A DNA stretch of 64,000 bases from Acanthosoma haemorrhoidale (taxonomy: Eukaryota > Arthropoda > Insecta > Hemiptera > Acanthosomatidae): NCBI GenBank assembly GCA_930367205.1, contig OV884014.1:69977104-70041103 (forward strand), in the 5' to 3' direction. The notes below the pieces were generated by a model. The model saw only the letters and a program-made list of their open reading frames with translations, ran no database searches and was not told the origin of the DNA. Positions 45,893 to 59,157 of this stretch are shown one piece after another. Each line of letters starts with the position of its first letter. Position 1 is the stretch's first letter. Made by a program: the position numbers and the translations under genes.

Positions 45893-46647
45893 ATATCAGG
45901 AGTCTATTACATACCATCAGTACATAACGAAAAGTCTATGAGTCTATATCATACCATCAGTCCTTAAAAAACTGACTACAACATGGCATCAGTGCATAAA
46001 AAACAGTCTTTGAGTCTATAACATACTATCAGACCATAACAAACAGTCTACAATATAACATTAGTGCAAAACGAACAGTATATGGACCTATAACATACTA
46101 TCATAATAACAGTCTATGAGTCTATAACAGACTATCAGTCCATAAAAACAGTCTATGAGTCTATAACAGACTATAAGTCCATAATAACAGTCTATGAGTC
46201 TATAACATACTATCAGTCCATAACAACAGTGCTTAACGAACAGTCTTTGAGTCTATAACATGCCACCAGTCCTTAAAAAACTGACTACAACATGGCATCA
46301 GTGCATAAAAAACAGTCTTTGAGTCTATAACATACTATCAGTCCATAACAAACTGACTACAACATGGCATCAGTGCATAAAAAGCAGTCTTTGAGTCTAT
46401 AACATGCCATCAGTCCATAACGAACAGTCTACAACATAACATTAGTGCGAAACGAACAGTATATGGACCTATAGCATACGATCATAATAACAGTCTATGA
46501 GTCTATAACAGACTATCAGTCCATAATAAAAGTCTATGAGTCTATAACGTACTATCAGTCCATAACAACAGTGCTTAACGAACAGTCTTTGAGTCTATAA
46601 CATGCCATCAATCTATAACGAACATACTAGCAGTCTATAACGAAAGC
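45893..46647 (+). repeat. Minisatellite of about 38-bp units in a higher-order array
   Basis: About 20 units built on AACAGTCTATGAGTCTATAA followed by CATACTATCAGTCCATAA, with variants TTTGAG, GCATCAGTGCATAAAAAACA and ATTAGTGCAAAACGAACAG. The variants recur in the same order: GTGCTTAACGAACAGTC at 46229 and 46571 (342 apart), and TTAGTGCRAAACGAACAG at 46061 and 46442 (381 apart). The array therefore has a longer period of about 9-10 monomers. No open frame. Confidence 0.9.
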
Positions 46648-48376
46648 GCAGTACGTCCGCATTCTCATTATTAAGGTGATATTGATTATGCTAGTTATAG
46701 AAATTGCATTAGGTAGTGTGATTTCATTTTGTTGATTTAAATTCTAAATATAACGTAATTTATCGAATACTTCTTCTTTTTGTAATTTCTGTCTTAAGTT
46801 GCCAGTGGAGTGGATATTGTCCAACGTTTGCTGCTTTGCTTTATAATAGTGGAAATGGTTAAATCAAGATGAATAAAATCTTGAAATCATTAAAATCGAT
46901 TTTCAATGGCCAAAAATGTTAGATAATCTAAATGGGCCAATTATGACCCAAAATAAGAATATTTTATTCAAAATTAATCTATAATTATTCGAGAAGATAA
47001 CATGGACGTTTCAAGGACTTTGTCTCTTCACAATCTAAAGCCTTCGATTTGTTTACACTTATTGGTGTTTACTAATAACCAAACAAACAGAATTTAGATT
47101 ATATTTGATGTTGATATATATTAGTTTATTTTTATCTTTGATAATTGTAGTCAGAAAGAAAAGTATACAAATTCTATGGCAATTATTCTTGCATCTAATG
47201 AAAAAAAAATTAATGGCAATTAAAAACAAAGTTCCTCGAACCGATTTGATACCTATATCGAGAGAAGGTCCCTAGATTGGGAGGGTATTAAGTTGATTCC
47301 TGGATAAGACAGGAGAGAGAGAGAAAGTGTGTGACGGGGAGGAGCACACCGTGGCAATAAAAGAGGGGATCGAGGAAATCTCCTAACTTCTCTGTAATTA
47401 ACTTTAATTAAATCTTCCCAGATCCCTTCCAAGGGCACGTGGGTACTTTGGCTCCACGGACTAGCTACCTTGATGGACACCCGTCATTTCGTTAATGTTC
47501 TAGTCGTAAAAGGAACAATATAGTATAACCATAGTGTAGAGAGGAGATGTATTTTTGTTTTTTATTATATCAAACATATGTTAATACACCATCCTTTTTT
47601 GAAGCATCTGAACTTTTTCAATAATACTTATGAACGAAATTAAATGAAACCAATACAGAGGAGTAATAGAAACAGCCAGGCAAACAATAGAATTAATTAT
47701 TTTTTTTAATTATACATTTTATGATCAAAATATTTATTAGTTCATCAGGTCCCTGTCAAAACCAACGTTTCATATTTTCCTAATTATAAACCATAAGAGA
47801 TTCATAACACAATTAATTTGACTTTAATAGCGTTCTTGGCCAATTCAACAAAAAACATTTTGAATATTTAAACAGAAATGTTATATAATTTTTGCATTCT
47901 TCAATAATTTGGAATCTTCAATGATTACACTCAGGAACCGGCTAGCGTTTACTGATCTATAAATATTTCTAAGGAGCAAGTAAGGCTTTTGGACGGGGGT
48001 AGAGGGGTGGGGGTTGGAATTTTGCCCTCATAAAAGTGGCGGGGACCATTGGCTTTTTATTATAGTTTTGGAATTTATATTGGGAAACAAATATCTTTTA
48101 TCTCGTATAAATTCCTAGCTAACAGTAAAAAGAGCTTATAGAAATGAATAAAGCCCTCAAAAGATTTCGAGAGTTTTTTTGTGTATTTTTTATTATTTCC
48201 GTTATTGTATATTAGGCAACACATTGAATCTTGAGCTTAAAATGTTGATGGTTTCATCTGTACTGATATAAATTACATACAGATTGACGATTCATCTGTA
48301 TCTTTTGAAAGTAAAGCCTATCCACCCAAACTTAGCAAATGTATCACATATCACATTCATGGATCGTCCATTGACC
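46648..48376. other. No gene seen
   Basis: AT-rich; the 75-codon minus frame at 47253-47480 is unrecognised. Confidence 0.45.
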
Positions 48377-48572
48377 TCAAAGAATTAACTTATTTAACAT
48401 GTCTTCAGAATGATTAGAATACGCTGAATTTTTTAAAAATATATCATGCCAGACCGAGTCGAAAGGTTTACAAAAAACATGAATATCTCTTTTTCTTAGA
48501 CAGGACGTCGGAAATGTGGTCGACGAGAACTGGTTCTGACACATGACCCAGATCAAATCTGAGGCTCTGTCA
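48377..48572 (-). pseudogene. Possible LINE reverse-transcriptase scrap (motif A region)
   Basis: The minus frame ends with CLRKRDIHVFCKPFDSVWHD and IFLKNSAYSNHSEDMLNKLI. The KPFDSVWHD segment resembles motif A of CR1-type RTs (D-x-x-K-A-F-D-S-V-W-H-D), but the first catalytic Asp position is not conserved. The upstream part of the same 145-codon frame is a hydrophobic low-complexity stretch. Confidence 0.35.
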
Positions 48573-48769
48573 ACTTTAAATGGAAAGCAGTCAGGGCACA
48601 AATGGAAGGTGAAGGAAAATGGAATCAGAAGAAGTAGCACCGAGAAAAAAAAAGCAACTAAGGAACATAAGAAAAAGAGGAGAAAAAATGGAAAGTTTTT
48701 CACGAGATAGAAAGAAGAAAGAAAGAATGGTAGCGAGAAATGGCCCATTACCTCCCTAGCGTCGGATGT
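48573..48769. other. A/G-rich low-complexity sequence
   Basis: Purine-rich on the plus strand (AAGGAACATAAGAAAAAGAG); its minus translation is a Phe/Leu-rich hydrophobic run, not evidence of a membrane protein. Confidence 0.4.
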
Positions 48770-48820
48770 GGGCAACCGATAATCGAACTTGGGACACTTG
48801 TGACTGCTCCACATCTTCGA
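48770..48820 (-). other. tRNA-like segment (B box)
   Basis: On the minus strand CCCAAGTTCGATTATCGGTT holds a B-box-like motif, preceded by GGAGCAGTCACAAGTGT. The A box is not clear. Confidence 0.35.
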
Positions 48821-51800
48821 AGCTGATTCGGAACAGTAAATATTCTATTTCTACCAGAGATACGTCTTTTACATAGTTCTTTCACAAACGTCTTTTAACC
48901 TAAAATAACCTAACATTAACCTGTTTATGTACGAACATCGACATCCTCCTAGTTATAGCTACCATAAGGGAAAGCTGATTATATTTGAATTTCAAAAACA
49001 ATACTTTTCAAAAATGTAAATTTATACATACATTAATATTCTAGCTAACGAACAAGTAAGCAATAATATATGTCTAATTAGTACAACTAATGATAATCTA
49101 AAAAGAGATACTTAAATATTTAAAAACAATACAACCTCCCCCAAAACTATCACTGGACATCAAATAGAAAAGAAAGGTTTTTTTTATTTATCCTTAACCT
49201 GCTGCTCTGCAGAAAGAAAATTTGGACACGTAATGCGAAAGTACTAATTCGGTTGATTTTTTATAATAACGTGAAAGATGATTGATGAAAAATTTTTCAT
49301 CATACAAAGTGAGGATGCCTGGAATCGCAGACATGGTGTTAAAATAAAAATTGGATACAGGCCATTCAGTGAAAAAATTATATTTTTTTTCATTCAGTTT
49401 ATATTTTTTTATTCGCTTTAGTGTTCAAGTTTTTTTTTTGTTATGTTTTATTATATATTGGTAGAAAACTATTACAAAACAGTGTAATTACTTACGAAAA
49501 AAATATTAACATACCTATAGTATCATGCGATAGATGCAGTATGTACGAGATCAAATGTTATTTACCAGGGGTACTGTAGTAAAAATAAATTTAGAAAGTA
49601 CCATAAAAGTTATAATAATAACATTAGCTTAGGCTAAGTAATTTGTTTTTGGCTCTCGTCCAGAACGGTTGTTATTTGGCGGAGAGGGTTGCTCGATTTT
49701 GTTTAGAGCATTAGCGAAATTTTATGTATTTTGAGAAGTCAATAAATTTCGATTTATTACATACATGAAACTTGGGGAAATCTTACACATAAGACACTGT
49801 ATTTACTTCAAATTTAAATTTGAGCCCATTTATTTATATTTTATTGTTTTTTTATTTATTTATTTATTTTTTGTTTGTTTTCTTTAGTTATGAATTTATA
49901 ACTATGTAACAGATATTTATTTATATTTTAATAAAAATGTTTGACGGTATTAACGTTTGTTTTATTATATAATTGTCACAGCCTAAGGATAAAAGGCGTG
50001 GGCTGTCGAAAGCGCTAGGAAATAAACAAAATTATTGAAGAGAAGAGAACAATTGATTTATGGTATGATTTAAATCTAAATCATTTTTTTAAATTATTTG
50101 TTCCACTGGAAGTGATTCGAAAAATTGGAGGTCAACATAAAATTTTGTTTTAACAATATTAAAAATTGTTTAATTCCATTAATGTTGACTTAACACCATA
50201 AAATTTCACTCGTGTAAATCATCTTGAAAACAATTTTGTTGTTTTTAGGAGTTTTGAAATTCCATTATTAGTGTTTGAATTTCGAATTGTGCCTGGGAAA
50301 TTTATTAATTTCTAAAGTGTTGTCTAGTCTTAGCCGCGTAGGTCGTGGGATGTTTCCTTCAAATCATCAATCAATTTCACCTGCCAAAAGTAGGCGTCCG
50401 AAATTGATAGAGACAACCGATGAAGATGATGACAGGTTGGATAAATCTGACATTTAAGTATGATGAAGTCTGGTGGGCAGATAACATTGATTGACTCCAA
50501 GATCCATTGAATGATGTCTGTCTGCTTTAAGTATGCCCAGTAATACATAACGCGAAACATCGTACTTCTAAATGTGAAAGTAGAACGTTTATTTAATCGT
50601 ACTACCAAAAGTATTGCTATTTCAAAACGTAGCAAAATTATCAATAACATACACGGAAGGATGTGTCGTTTATCGTTTTTTATTTGGGGTTAAATGCCCC
50701 TTTGAACAGCGGGGAGGGGGTTGAACCTAAACGAAAAAAAGTTGGACCCTTTGATTAGATTTAAGATTACATACAGTTCTATTTTTATGTCTATTTTCAG
50801 ATAACAGTATATATTCTTATCTTAGAAACAGGCAATTGAAATGGTCTTTTACGAAAAGGGTAACCTTCACTTGAATAATTTAAGTATGCAATAAGTATAG
50901 TAAGCAGCTGATATGTTATTGACACAGTGTCAAGCCTAAATGGAGAGGCCCTACTTTTATTTATGTATGGGGGGGGGGTGTTATCTTTTTTCTGCCTGTC
51001 TCTGTCTCTCTACTTGGATGCTTTATGATAGCGTTTGTAAATATGATTTAATCATTATAGATACATCGAGATATACGTATCACCTTGAAATCAACTAATT
51101 GTAAATTAAAGTAAAATTACGAGAAGTAAAAAAAAAAGATTTTTTTATTTTTTATTTATTTACTTTTTTTTTGTTTAATTTAAGGCTTTTGAAGTCTCAT
51201 CTCAGGTGTGAATTTAAGGCGTTACTCCATAAAAAAAAAATCAAAAAAATAATTGAGACCAGTTAAAACTTTCCAACATGTTTCAGAGGGTTTTTTTTTT
51301 TATTAGCTACTTGAAAAGCCAACTTTTAGTGAGCGGGATGGTTTCAAAAAATAAAATGACGAAGTTGTCAAGAAATTTACGCAAATACCTCCCAAAATTG
51401 TTATATACGTCATTCATTTAGTACTTATATCTTTATATAGGGGAACCGGTTCCTAGGTAAACAGTTCTCGAACAAGTTTCAAAAGTCAAAGAAGAAGGAT
51501 TTTCTTGAGAGAACTAAGTTATCATCTACCGAAGATATCTGATATATTAATCTCTGGTAATCCACAAAAGTCAATCACAACAGAATCGATCGGAGATGTA
51601 CTCAATCGGCCTTCAGTCGCAGTACGTTATCAGATTGCTGCTGGCCAGCTTAAGGAGTTAATTGGAGTATTTTACTCCAATCCTCGCTAGAGATTCTTTT
51701 TTTTTCCTGCAAAGCCTAAAGTAAGTGGTACATATAATTACACGTGTATGATATATATATATATATATATTGTAACATTCATGATATTTGAGAATAAAGA

Positions 51801-52891
51801 TCATGGACCCTCACATATGGTAAGGGTCATTTTCCCTTATACTCCTAGGAGTGGGGATGAGCGGAAAACCAGTCTTAGCACAGCCGTCGAGAAGAACGCA
51901 GTTACCAAGCTCCCGAATTGGCGGTTACCATACTATTGAAGAACCAACAGTAGAAAGTAACGTTGGTTGGATTACAGGAAGAGAAGAGAAGAAAAGCAGT
52001 TGAACGTTATTGAATACCATGGTGTATTTAGACAGATGGGCGGATAATTTGTAGGTTGGTGATATTAATATTGTTTCTTATTATGGATCCATTAAAAGAA
52101 ATTGTGCTCAACTTCATGTTTGTAATTAGTAGTAATTATCCTAATTTAAAAGGAATTGATTATTTTTTTTATACTTTTGCCAGTACTCTATGTTAATTAT
52201 AAATATTTGTTATAACCATTTTATTTGAATATATTTCACAATTCCTAGTTTTTCAATTTATTAATAACCACAACATTAGCCTTGAAATCGGGCGATTCAA
52301 TCGGGATAAATTCCTATGTCAAAGACATAAAACAATTTGAATTAAAGATCTCATGACGGACCTGCCAAATTAGTTAAGTTAAATTGATCAAATAAAGTAA
52401 AAAGAGAAATGGTAAAAAATGAGGTAGGTTACAATATATATATATTATTAATGGTTGAAGCGTTTGTTTGCCTTAGCTATGGTTACGACATGACCATGAA
52501 TCGTTACACGCTTCAGAGAACAAAAAAAATACTCACCAATTCTAAATTACAGCCATGAAACCTTAAACGCAGTTTTTGGTTTCACAACAGGTAGACAGTT
52601 AGGTACTTACCTGGGAGGGGATCGCAACAGGATTTCGAAAGAACAAAAAAGCATTGTGTACGATAAATTATAATACCATAAACCCTTTACAAAGCGAGGG
52701 TTCAATAATTTTTAAATCATTGTATTTGTAGGGAAATGATTTCAAACTGTTGGCGGCTATCTGTAGATAAGCAAACATTAACATCAAAAACTCAAATTAG
52801 AATACAATTTAAAAACATATATATCAAACTAGAACTAACAACTCTCACATGGACAGGATTTTCCGAACAAGCTATATTCAATATTCAACTT
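48821..52891. other. No identifiable gene
   Basis: AT-rich. A 61-codon plus frame at 51505-51690 (ends KELIGVFYSNPR) has slightly coding-like composition but no match. G-run at about 50970; (TA)10 at 51751-51770. Confidence 0.4.
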
Positions 52892-52902
52892 AAGTTATTA
52901 TT

Positions 52903-53210
52903 AACCCTTCTACCTGCCCAGGGTAAGTCGATTCCCTGGACGAGTAGGCCGACTCAGTTCAGCCCCTAGGGGCCGAGGCCAGGTGTGACCTGGCCGACTT
53001 CAAACCAATGGTAGTACCCCTAGGCTCCACCATAGGTAGACTCTCACTACCTTCCCGAATCTACCCGCCTCTTTTAGGCATCCCACACCCCATATCCTTC
53101 TCATACTTCCTTCAAATGGGACTCTTCCCAATGAAAGGCACTCAAATAATTTTCCTTTTATTATTTTTCCTACATCCTATTTTTTAAGTTTGAGAGCTAA
53201 GGAAAAAAAA
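52903..53210 (+). mobile_element. Short LINE tail with 11-bp target duplication
   Basis: 308 bases ending TTTGAGAGCTAAGG + A10. Flanked by AAGTTATTATT at 52892-52902 and 53211-53221. The longest of the three tails of this subfamily; it adds a GC-rich 5' part (CCCCTAGGGGCCGAGGCCAG) of the 3'UTR. Confidence 0.95.
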
Positions 53211-53352
53211 AAGTTATTATTTGTTGAACGAATAGTGTTTCATCAGTCATTTAATGAGTAACTAAGAAACTCACACTGGAAGCAGCAAGGCCATCTCTCA
53301 TTACTATCACTTTACTTAGTAGTTTGTTCATCCGTACTTCTTAAAATACAAT

Positions 53353-53780
53353 ATTCCTAACTGAAATGAAGAAATAACGAGGAAACTGATTCTTGGATAA
53401 TGTTAGCCAAACGGTAATCTCACAATCAGTTCAAACCAGTAAGAAGAACCAGAAATAATTACTATCATAAAGGATTTTTTAAAAATCATTTTTAGTATTG
53501 CATATTACAATAATGCACTAAAATTTCTTAATTTCTAAGCGTTACTACATATGTTAATATTGACGAATACACCTTTGATTCAAACTGGAAACTGGCAGTA
53601 GCACACGTCTGTTTACCCATGATGAGAAAGAGGTTTACGACACAATAGCCCCAGGGACGCAGAAACGGCGAAGTAAACTATAGGCAATAAGGGAGCGTGG
53701 AGAAGAATGCGGTAATAAAAGAATGTTGAACAGAGAGGGAAAGGTCTAGATTATGATGGCATAGAGTCAGCTTGTTTTTT
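53353..53780 (+). repeat. 428-bp direct duplication, copy 1
   Basis: About 97% identical, by eye, to 56728-57154 (about a dozen differences). Starts ATTCCTAACTGAAATGAAG, ends TAGAGTCAGCTTGTTTTTT. No frame of note, no terminal repeats, no target duplication that I can see. Confidence 0.93.
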
Positions 53781-54060
53781 ACTGACCCCCCTCCCGTCCA
53801 GTCACTGCGAGATATAAAAAAAAAAGGAAAACATCTAAGACTGAGATCTGAGAAGGACTTCTCTTAGAAGCCTCACCGACCTTCTTCATTCTGTGTTATC
53901 TGGGTGGGTTAGAAAAAATTATATTGTTCCACGGGTAATATAACATAATAATTTATAAATAAAAATAAAACAACTCAAAACATCAGTATAGGTCACCAAA
54001 TCAGGCCATATTATTAAAATAGTACCATATAAAAAAAACACGTAGACAAATGGGAATCAC
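53781..54060. other. No gene seen
   Basis: Short AT-rich spacer. Confidence 0.4.
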
Positions 54061-54412
54061 CTAGCAATGCTATGTTTGTTGGTGAAATTTTGGTGAAGGT
54101 AGGTAATTAATATTTGAAACTGAAAACATTTCAAATCATCGCGAATCTTTGAAATTGGCCATTCACTGTAGTTTACGTTTTCTTTTAGTTCACGCGTCAT
54201 TTCAATCAGAGTAAGAATACATGTCACCTCATCGAAATCTATTTCGATACTTAAGTAGCCACGACTATTTGGCGGATCGGAATGATTCCACGACTGTTTA
54301 GTCACTGCGACAGAAAGCCGCATATGAGCGCCTAGCCTAAATGTGACTTCGTAAATATAGTATGAATACAATGTCTTATTAGACTTTTTTATTGCTCTTT
54401 CAGGGCAAATTT
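54061..54412 (-). CDS. Candidate coding exon, product unknown
   Basis: On the minus strand a pyrimidine-rich acceptor (TTTTTTCAATCTTTGAAG) precedes an open frame of about 117 codons: ICPERAIKKSNKTLYSYYIY, EVTFRLGAHMRLSVAV, GYLSIEIDFDEVTCILTLIE and KIRDDLKCFQFQILITYLHQ. A donor-like CTAG|GTGATT comes at the end, where the frame also meets TGA. The protein has ordinary mixed composition, unlike the low-complexity frames nearby. I know no family with this sequence. It could be a last or internal exon, a scrap of an unknown transposase, or chance; a chance frame of this length is uncommon but possible in 64 kb. Confidence 0.28.
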
Positions 54413-56727
54413 CTTCAAAGATTGAAAAAAATATATACGTAGTTCTGACTTCATTCGATTAATTTTTAATCAAATTTTATAAACTGTTTTTGCAGACTCT
54501 TCATAAGAAAATAAAATAAAAATTAAGGCAAGGAAAAGGGTGAATGCCCTTTGCTTCCGTCAGTAAAAAACATGGTTTTGTGACACTCTTAGGGTTCCAA
54601 CCTCCTGCCAGAAGCTGAAGATCTATTCATTGCCACTGTTATTATACACAATATATTATACAGTATAATATCCGAGGCCAGAAAGCCGACAAAGACAGGA
54701 CAGCAAGGGAGAAAGCGACAGTGAAGTAAGCCTGCAGCCGTGACTCAGAGATAACGACCTGACGGCCAGTTAATCACTATAATCATCATGTAAGATTTGG
54801 CCTTTCCACACTGGCCCGGCCATTTCTAGGTCGTAATGGTCTTCATCGCCTGCAAGCCCTGCACAGAACGCTGGAATGTGCGAAACACTTTTTTTACGAG
54901 TCATAAATATCCTTCCCAATGAAACTAAAGGCAGAAATAAAGGTTCTGAAATTGGTGGGATAAATAAAAAACAAAATTCTTATACTCTCCGTAACTAGTA
55001 CACAAAAAACGATTCTGGGTAAGGCAGTACAATCTTCCTGCGTCTCTTAAGTAAGCTGTTACAATCCGAATAACCATTATATTCAAGGATCCATTCCAAA
55101 TAAATCATTTTTGCAAGAAGAGTATTTATAAAATAAAAATAAAAAAAATACATTCAGGAGTAAGCGAAAGAACAGGAACATTGTCTGGAAGCCAAATGAA
55201 GTTATGTAATGATTTTTGACTGATTGAGAAAAAGCCCTTTGGTATTTTAACCCAAAAATTGTTCTTTTTATCTCCTAAACCTCCAGGGTCGCTACCTTCC
55301 ATCGCCTTGTATCTAAATAAAAAAGTTGTGAATATTATAAAATAATATAAGAACGAAATTAAAAGGGTAATTTATGTTGTTGATTCCACAAATTATATTT
55401 TAGCCCTTTTTACCATTCTACTTTAGTGTTTAACTCTCAGTGATATTACGAGATGCTCTTCGATATATTTGACAAGAAAAAACGATTCTGTGTATCACAA
55501 GGTCTAAGTACCTCCCCTCCCAACTACTTATTATACTTAAACCTGTCCCTCAGTTTTGCTTCATTTCTCTATGAGTAACGGGAGAGGGCGTTTTTTGCGA
55601 ACTAACGCGCCAGTTACATTACTTCATCCTTACATTAGGAAGAATACCCAAACAGACATTCAGGAGTAAAACGTTCGCACCCCATTAATTTGAAAGTATC
55701 AGTTTTCGCTCGGCAAGAAGATTAAGAGAAAAAATGAACTGTCATATATGTTGAGAAATAAAATTAAAAATAAATTTTTAACGTTTAAAAATATGCATAT
55801 GGCTAACTATAGAACAACGAGTAAAAGCATCCTTTGAAAATTCATTATAATTCAATAAAGAAGTTTGGAAAAAAATCACAACTAACAAAACACCGCTGTA
55901 ATTTCGTTTACTAAAGCATAAATAAGATTAACATATAAAAAAAAAATGAAGCAACAGAGAAAATATAAAGCAACAGAAAAATAAAAGGATTACTGTTGAA
56001 ACTTTAATAAAAAATAAGGTTCTCACAGAACCTATTAAAATTTATAAGCGTTTAATATTCTGCCGAGTTGAAAAACAATTGTTCAAAGAAAAAAAAAAAA
56101 AGAAAAGTCAACGACCTCAGAGATCTTCAGTCTTCAATGAATAATATATTATTCAGCTAGCTCAAACAAGCAGTTTTAAACTAAATCGCAGTCCTCTCCC
56201 TATTTACATTTATTCAAAAGGATGGGGGACATTTGCAATGTCCACGGTGGACATAATTATTTGCCTACTATGGATTATCCATGCTAAGTAAAAGAAAAAA
56301 AAAGTTATACATATTTTCATAAGCACACAATGAAGAAAAATTTTGATAAAATATCACAAAAAGTGAAACGATGAAAAGTTCTGTTAGTACAGACTAAGAT
56401 GATTTTCTAACTACGTCTAAACTAGTTTTATAGTATGAAAATACATACTTCCCTATAAAGTGTTTTATTGGTAAAACGTTTTGAACACATCAAAGAGTCA
56501 TTTTAAGTGCTAGACTAGTCAATTTAAATGACATTAAGTATAAATTAAAGTTACCGTAGTAAGAGGGTTGTTAGGAGTACTGCTTTAAGCGATCTACTAT
56601 AAAAGAGAGTAAAATACCATGCCTCTCCTGAAAATACCTTCAATTTTGTATGTAATTCAAATTGTTTAGTTAATGACTGTTCAGTCGAAAACAATTTATA
56701 TATATATATAATAAATAATATTCTATA
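54413..56727. other. No gene seen
   Basis: AT-rich; no frame above 60 codons of interest. GC-richer patches at 54640-54880 only. Confidence 0.5.
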
Positions 56728-57154
56728 ATTCCTACCTGAATTGAAGAAATAACGAGAAAACTGATTCTTGGATAATGTTAGCCGAACGGTAATCTCACAA
56801 TCAGTTCAAACCAGTAAGATGAACCAGAAATAATTACTATCATAAAGGATTTTTTAAAAGTCATTTTTAGTATTGCATATTACAATAATGCACTAAAATT
56901 TCTTAATTTCTAAGAGTTACTACATATGTTAATATTGACGAATACACCTTTGATTCAAACTGGAAACTGGCAGTAGCACACGTCTGTTTACCCATGATGA
57001 GAAAGAGGTTTACGACACAATAGCCCCAGGGACGCAGAAACGGCGAAGTAAACTATAGGCAATAAGGGAGCGCGGAGAAGAATGCGGTAATAAAAGAATG
57101 TTCAAGAGAGAGGGAAAGGTCTAGATTATGATGGTATAGAGTCAGCTGGTTTTT
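56728..57154 (+). repeat. 428-bp direct duplication, copy 2
   Basis: See 53353-53780; the offset is 3375 bases in the same orientation. Confidence 0.93.
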
Positions 57155-59151
57155 AATAATATATTAGCATATTATTTTTGTTGTAGGTAGCGTCAACCCC
57201 TAGGAACATTCATTTCCACAACACTTAATATCAACTAGTTTATCCATGTTTAGAGTACTTCATAGGATTAAATTTGGAGAATAATCTAAAACCAATGCTG
57301 ATTATTTATAATGATCTATAATAAATTACCCAGAAGGCTTTATACTGTTAAGTATTAGATATGATTCTGTGTTTATAGCTATAATACATGCCACAAATGT
57401 CATCACAACATGCTTTTTGTTTACTTCTTATCTGAAAGGAGAGTAATGCGTTCAGTATCACGATTCAACCTCAACAAAATTAAAAAAACTTGAAAATACT
57501 ATGCAGATGTACAATACTATACTACAAAGTGTTTCTGGGTAAAGTATGACTGAGCTCTCCGTTTAGAATAAGGCGGAAAATTTTCTCTCTAGACTTCAAA
57601 CCGAAGATTCACAGCGCAGCCGAGCCTTTTACAATTCTTTAACCACTCTCTTTTGGTAATGTAATATAATAATAAACAACCTTCGAACGGATTTCGTTTC
57701 GGCTGTTAGCATAATCATTCGAAGGTGAATTTAGTCAGTAAATATTATAGAGCGTGGAAGGTAATCGGTGGATATAAAGCCAGCGTCATAGACTGTAAAA
57801 CTGTCACCCAGTTTCCGGCCGGAAGTGAAACTGAGGAAAACAACTGGAAAGATGACGCCCCGATTCTGCCGTACCGTATAACCGGTTTCCGGGAAAACCT
57901 AATGCGGAAATATAATTCATAGGAGATAATCCGAAATTCAATTTTATCTCGTTAATTGGAAAACTTCCTCCTTCCAGGTTTATCTTTTTAGGCTTATATA
58001 TTTATTTATTTTGTGCATTTTAATTGCAGCCTTATAGACTGCCTTACATCACCAAAAAAAGTCTACCTTTACAACCTCATCCAAGTCAAATCAGTTACTT
58101 TTTTTGAAATACTAGATCTCGCCCATCATTATTATTGTCCTTTTCTACAAATCAATTTTTCCTCTGGAACGATATCCACATAATCCACTTGAAATCTTTA
58201 AATCTAGTCTACAAATTCCTTATCTCCCTTCAACCAATAAAAATTAAGATATAAATCACCCCTCAGGTTTATAATTTTAAGCCCAAACGTTTTCAACAGT
58301 TGAACCCTCAAGAGTTCGGAGCTGATGGTAACTACATCACTTGCTTGGTTTCAATATTTGCTGTTGGTTCAAAGAAGTGGTCATAAGCTAACCACATCAA
58401 ATTACCTTTTGATATATTTATTTGTTCACATGAAGATACTTATTTGTAGTGTATTGTTGTAGTGTACAGGGCAATGTCCCAGAAAAGTGTTTTTTTTTCG
58501 TTTTATTAACAGTTCCATGGCATAATTTTATTACACAGAGACAATATAATTGTGACGTGATACTATAAAAATGAATAAATTAATATTCGAAAGAGTATGA
58601 ATGCTTGTTGCTCTTCATCAGGATTTCTACTATTTCCAACAAGGATTCCAGATCCGGAGCCAGAATGAGGAATGAGGCACATATATCCAATCACAGATTA
58701 CGGAGAGACGCACCCAGAGATAAAGTTATTAAGAACTAGCCGCCACGATGTGCGCACGACCAGCAAATATCCGTGCCTTCAGGCGCAAACCGATAACGCC
58801 CCCATCCAGCCACGAATAATCTATCAGCTTATCTCTGTCGAGGGGCGGTGTCCTCGCAGACTGATATCTACAAAACGAGTAATCGAACTGTAGGGACAAT
58901 TGTACCTCTCCCAGCGAAACCATACTGCAATGTACGACATAGCAGCCAAATACTAGTTGAGTATTTGATATAAACAATGATTGAATGTAAGATGAGTTTA
59001 TGATAGTGGGAAGGGTTTATGCATACACTTGATCAAAAACATAGGTTCATTGTAGACACAAGTACTACGAAGGAAGAACGAATCATCAATAGACTACATT
59101 TATAATCAAAAGAGACATAAGAGCAAGGGAATATAATGGTAGTTATTGATA
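57155..59151. other. No identifiable gene
   Basis: AT-rich with GC-richer patches at 57580-57900 and 58640-58930. Frames of 65-82 codons there have no match. Confidence 0.4.
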
Positions 59152-59157
59152 ATTTTT

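Noticed and set aside
45893..46647. CRISPR-like array (regular repeat with spacers)
   Set aside because: Units are contiguous variant monomers with no unique spacers, in a eukaryotic repeat context.
48573..48814. Hydrophobic Phe/Leu-rich minus frame resembling a membrane protein
   Set aside because: It is the translation of a purine-rich low-complexity tract; only the end of the frame resembles a LINE RT.
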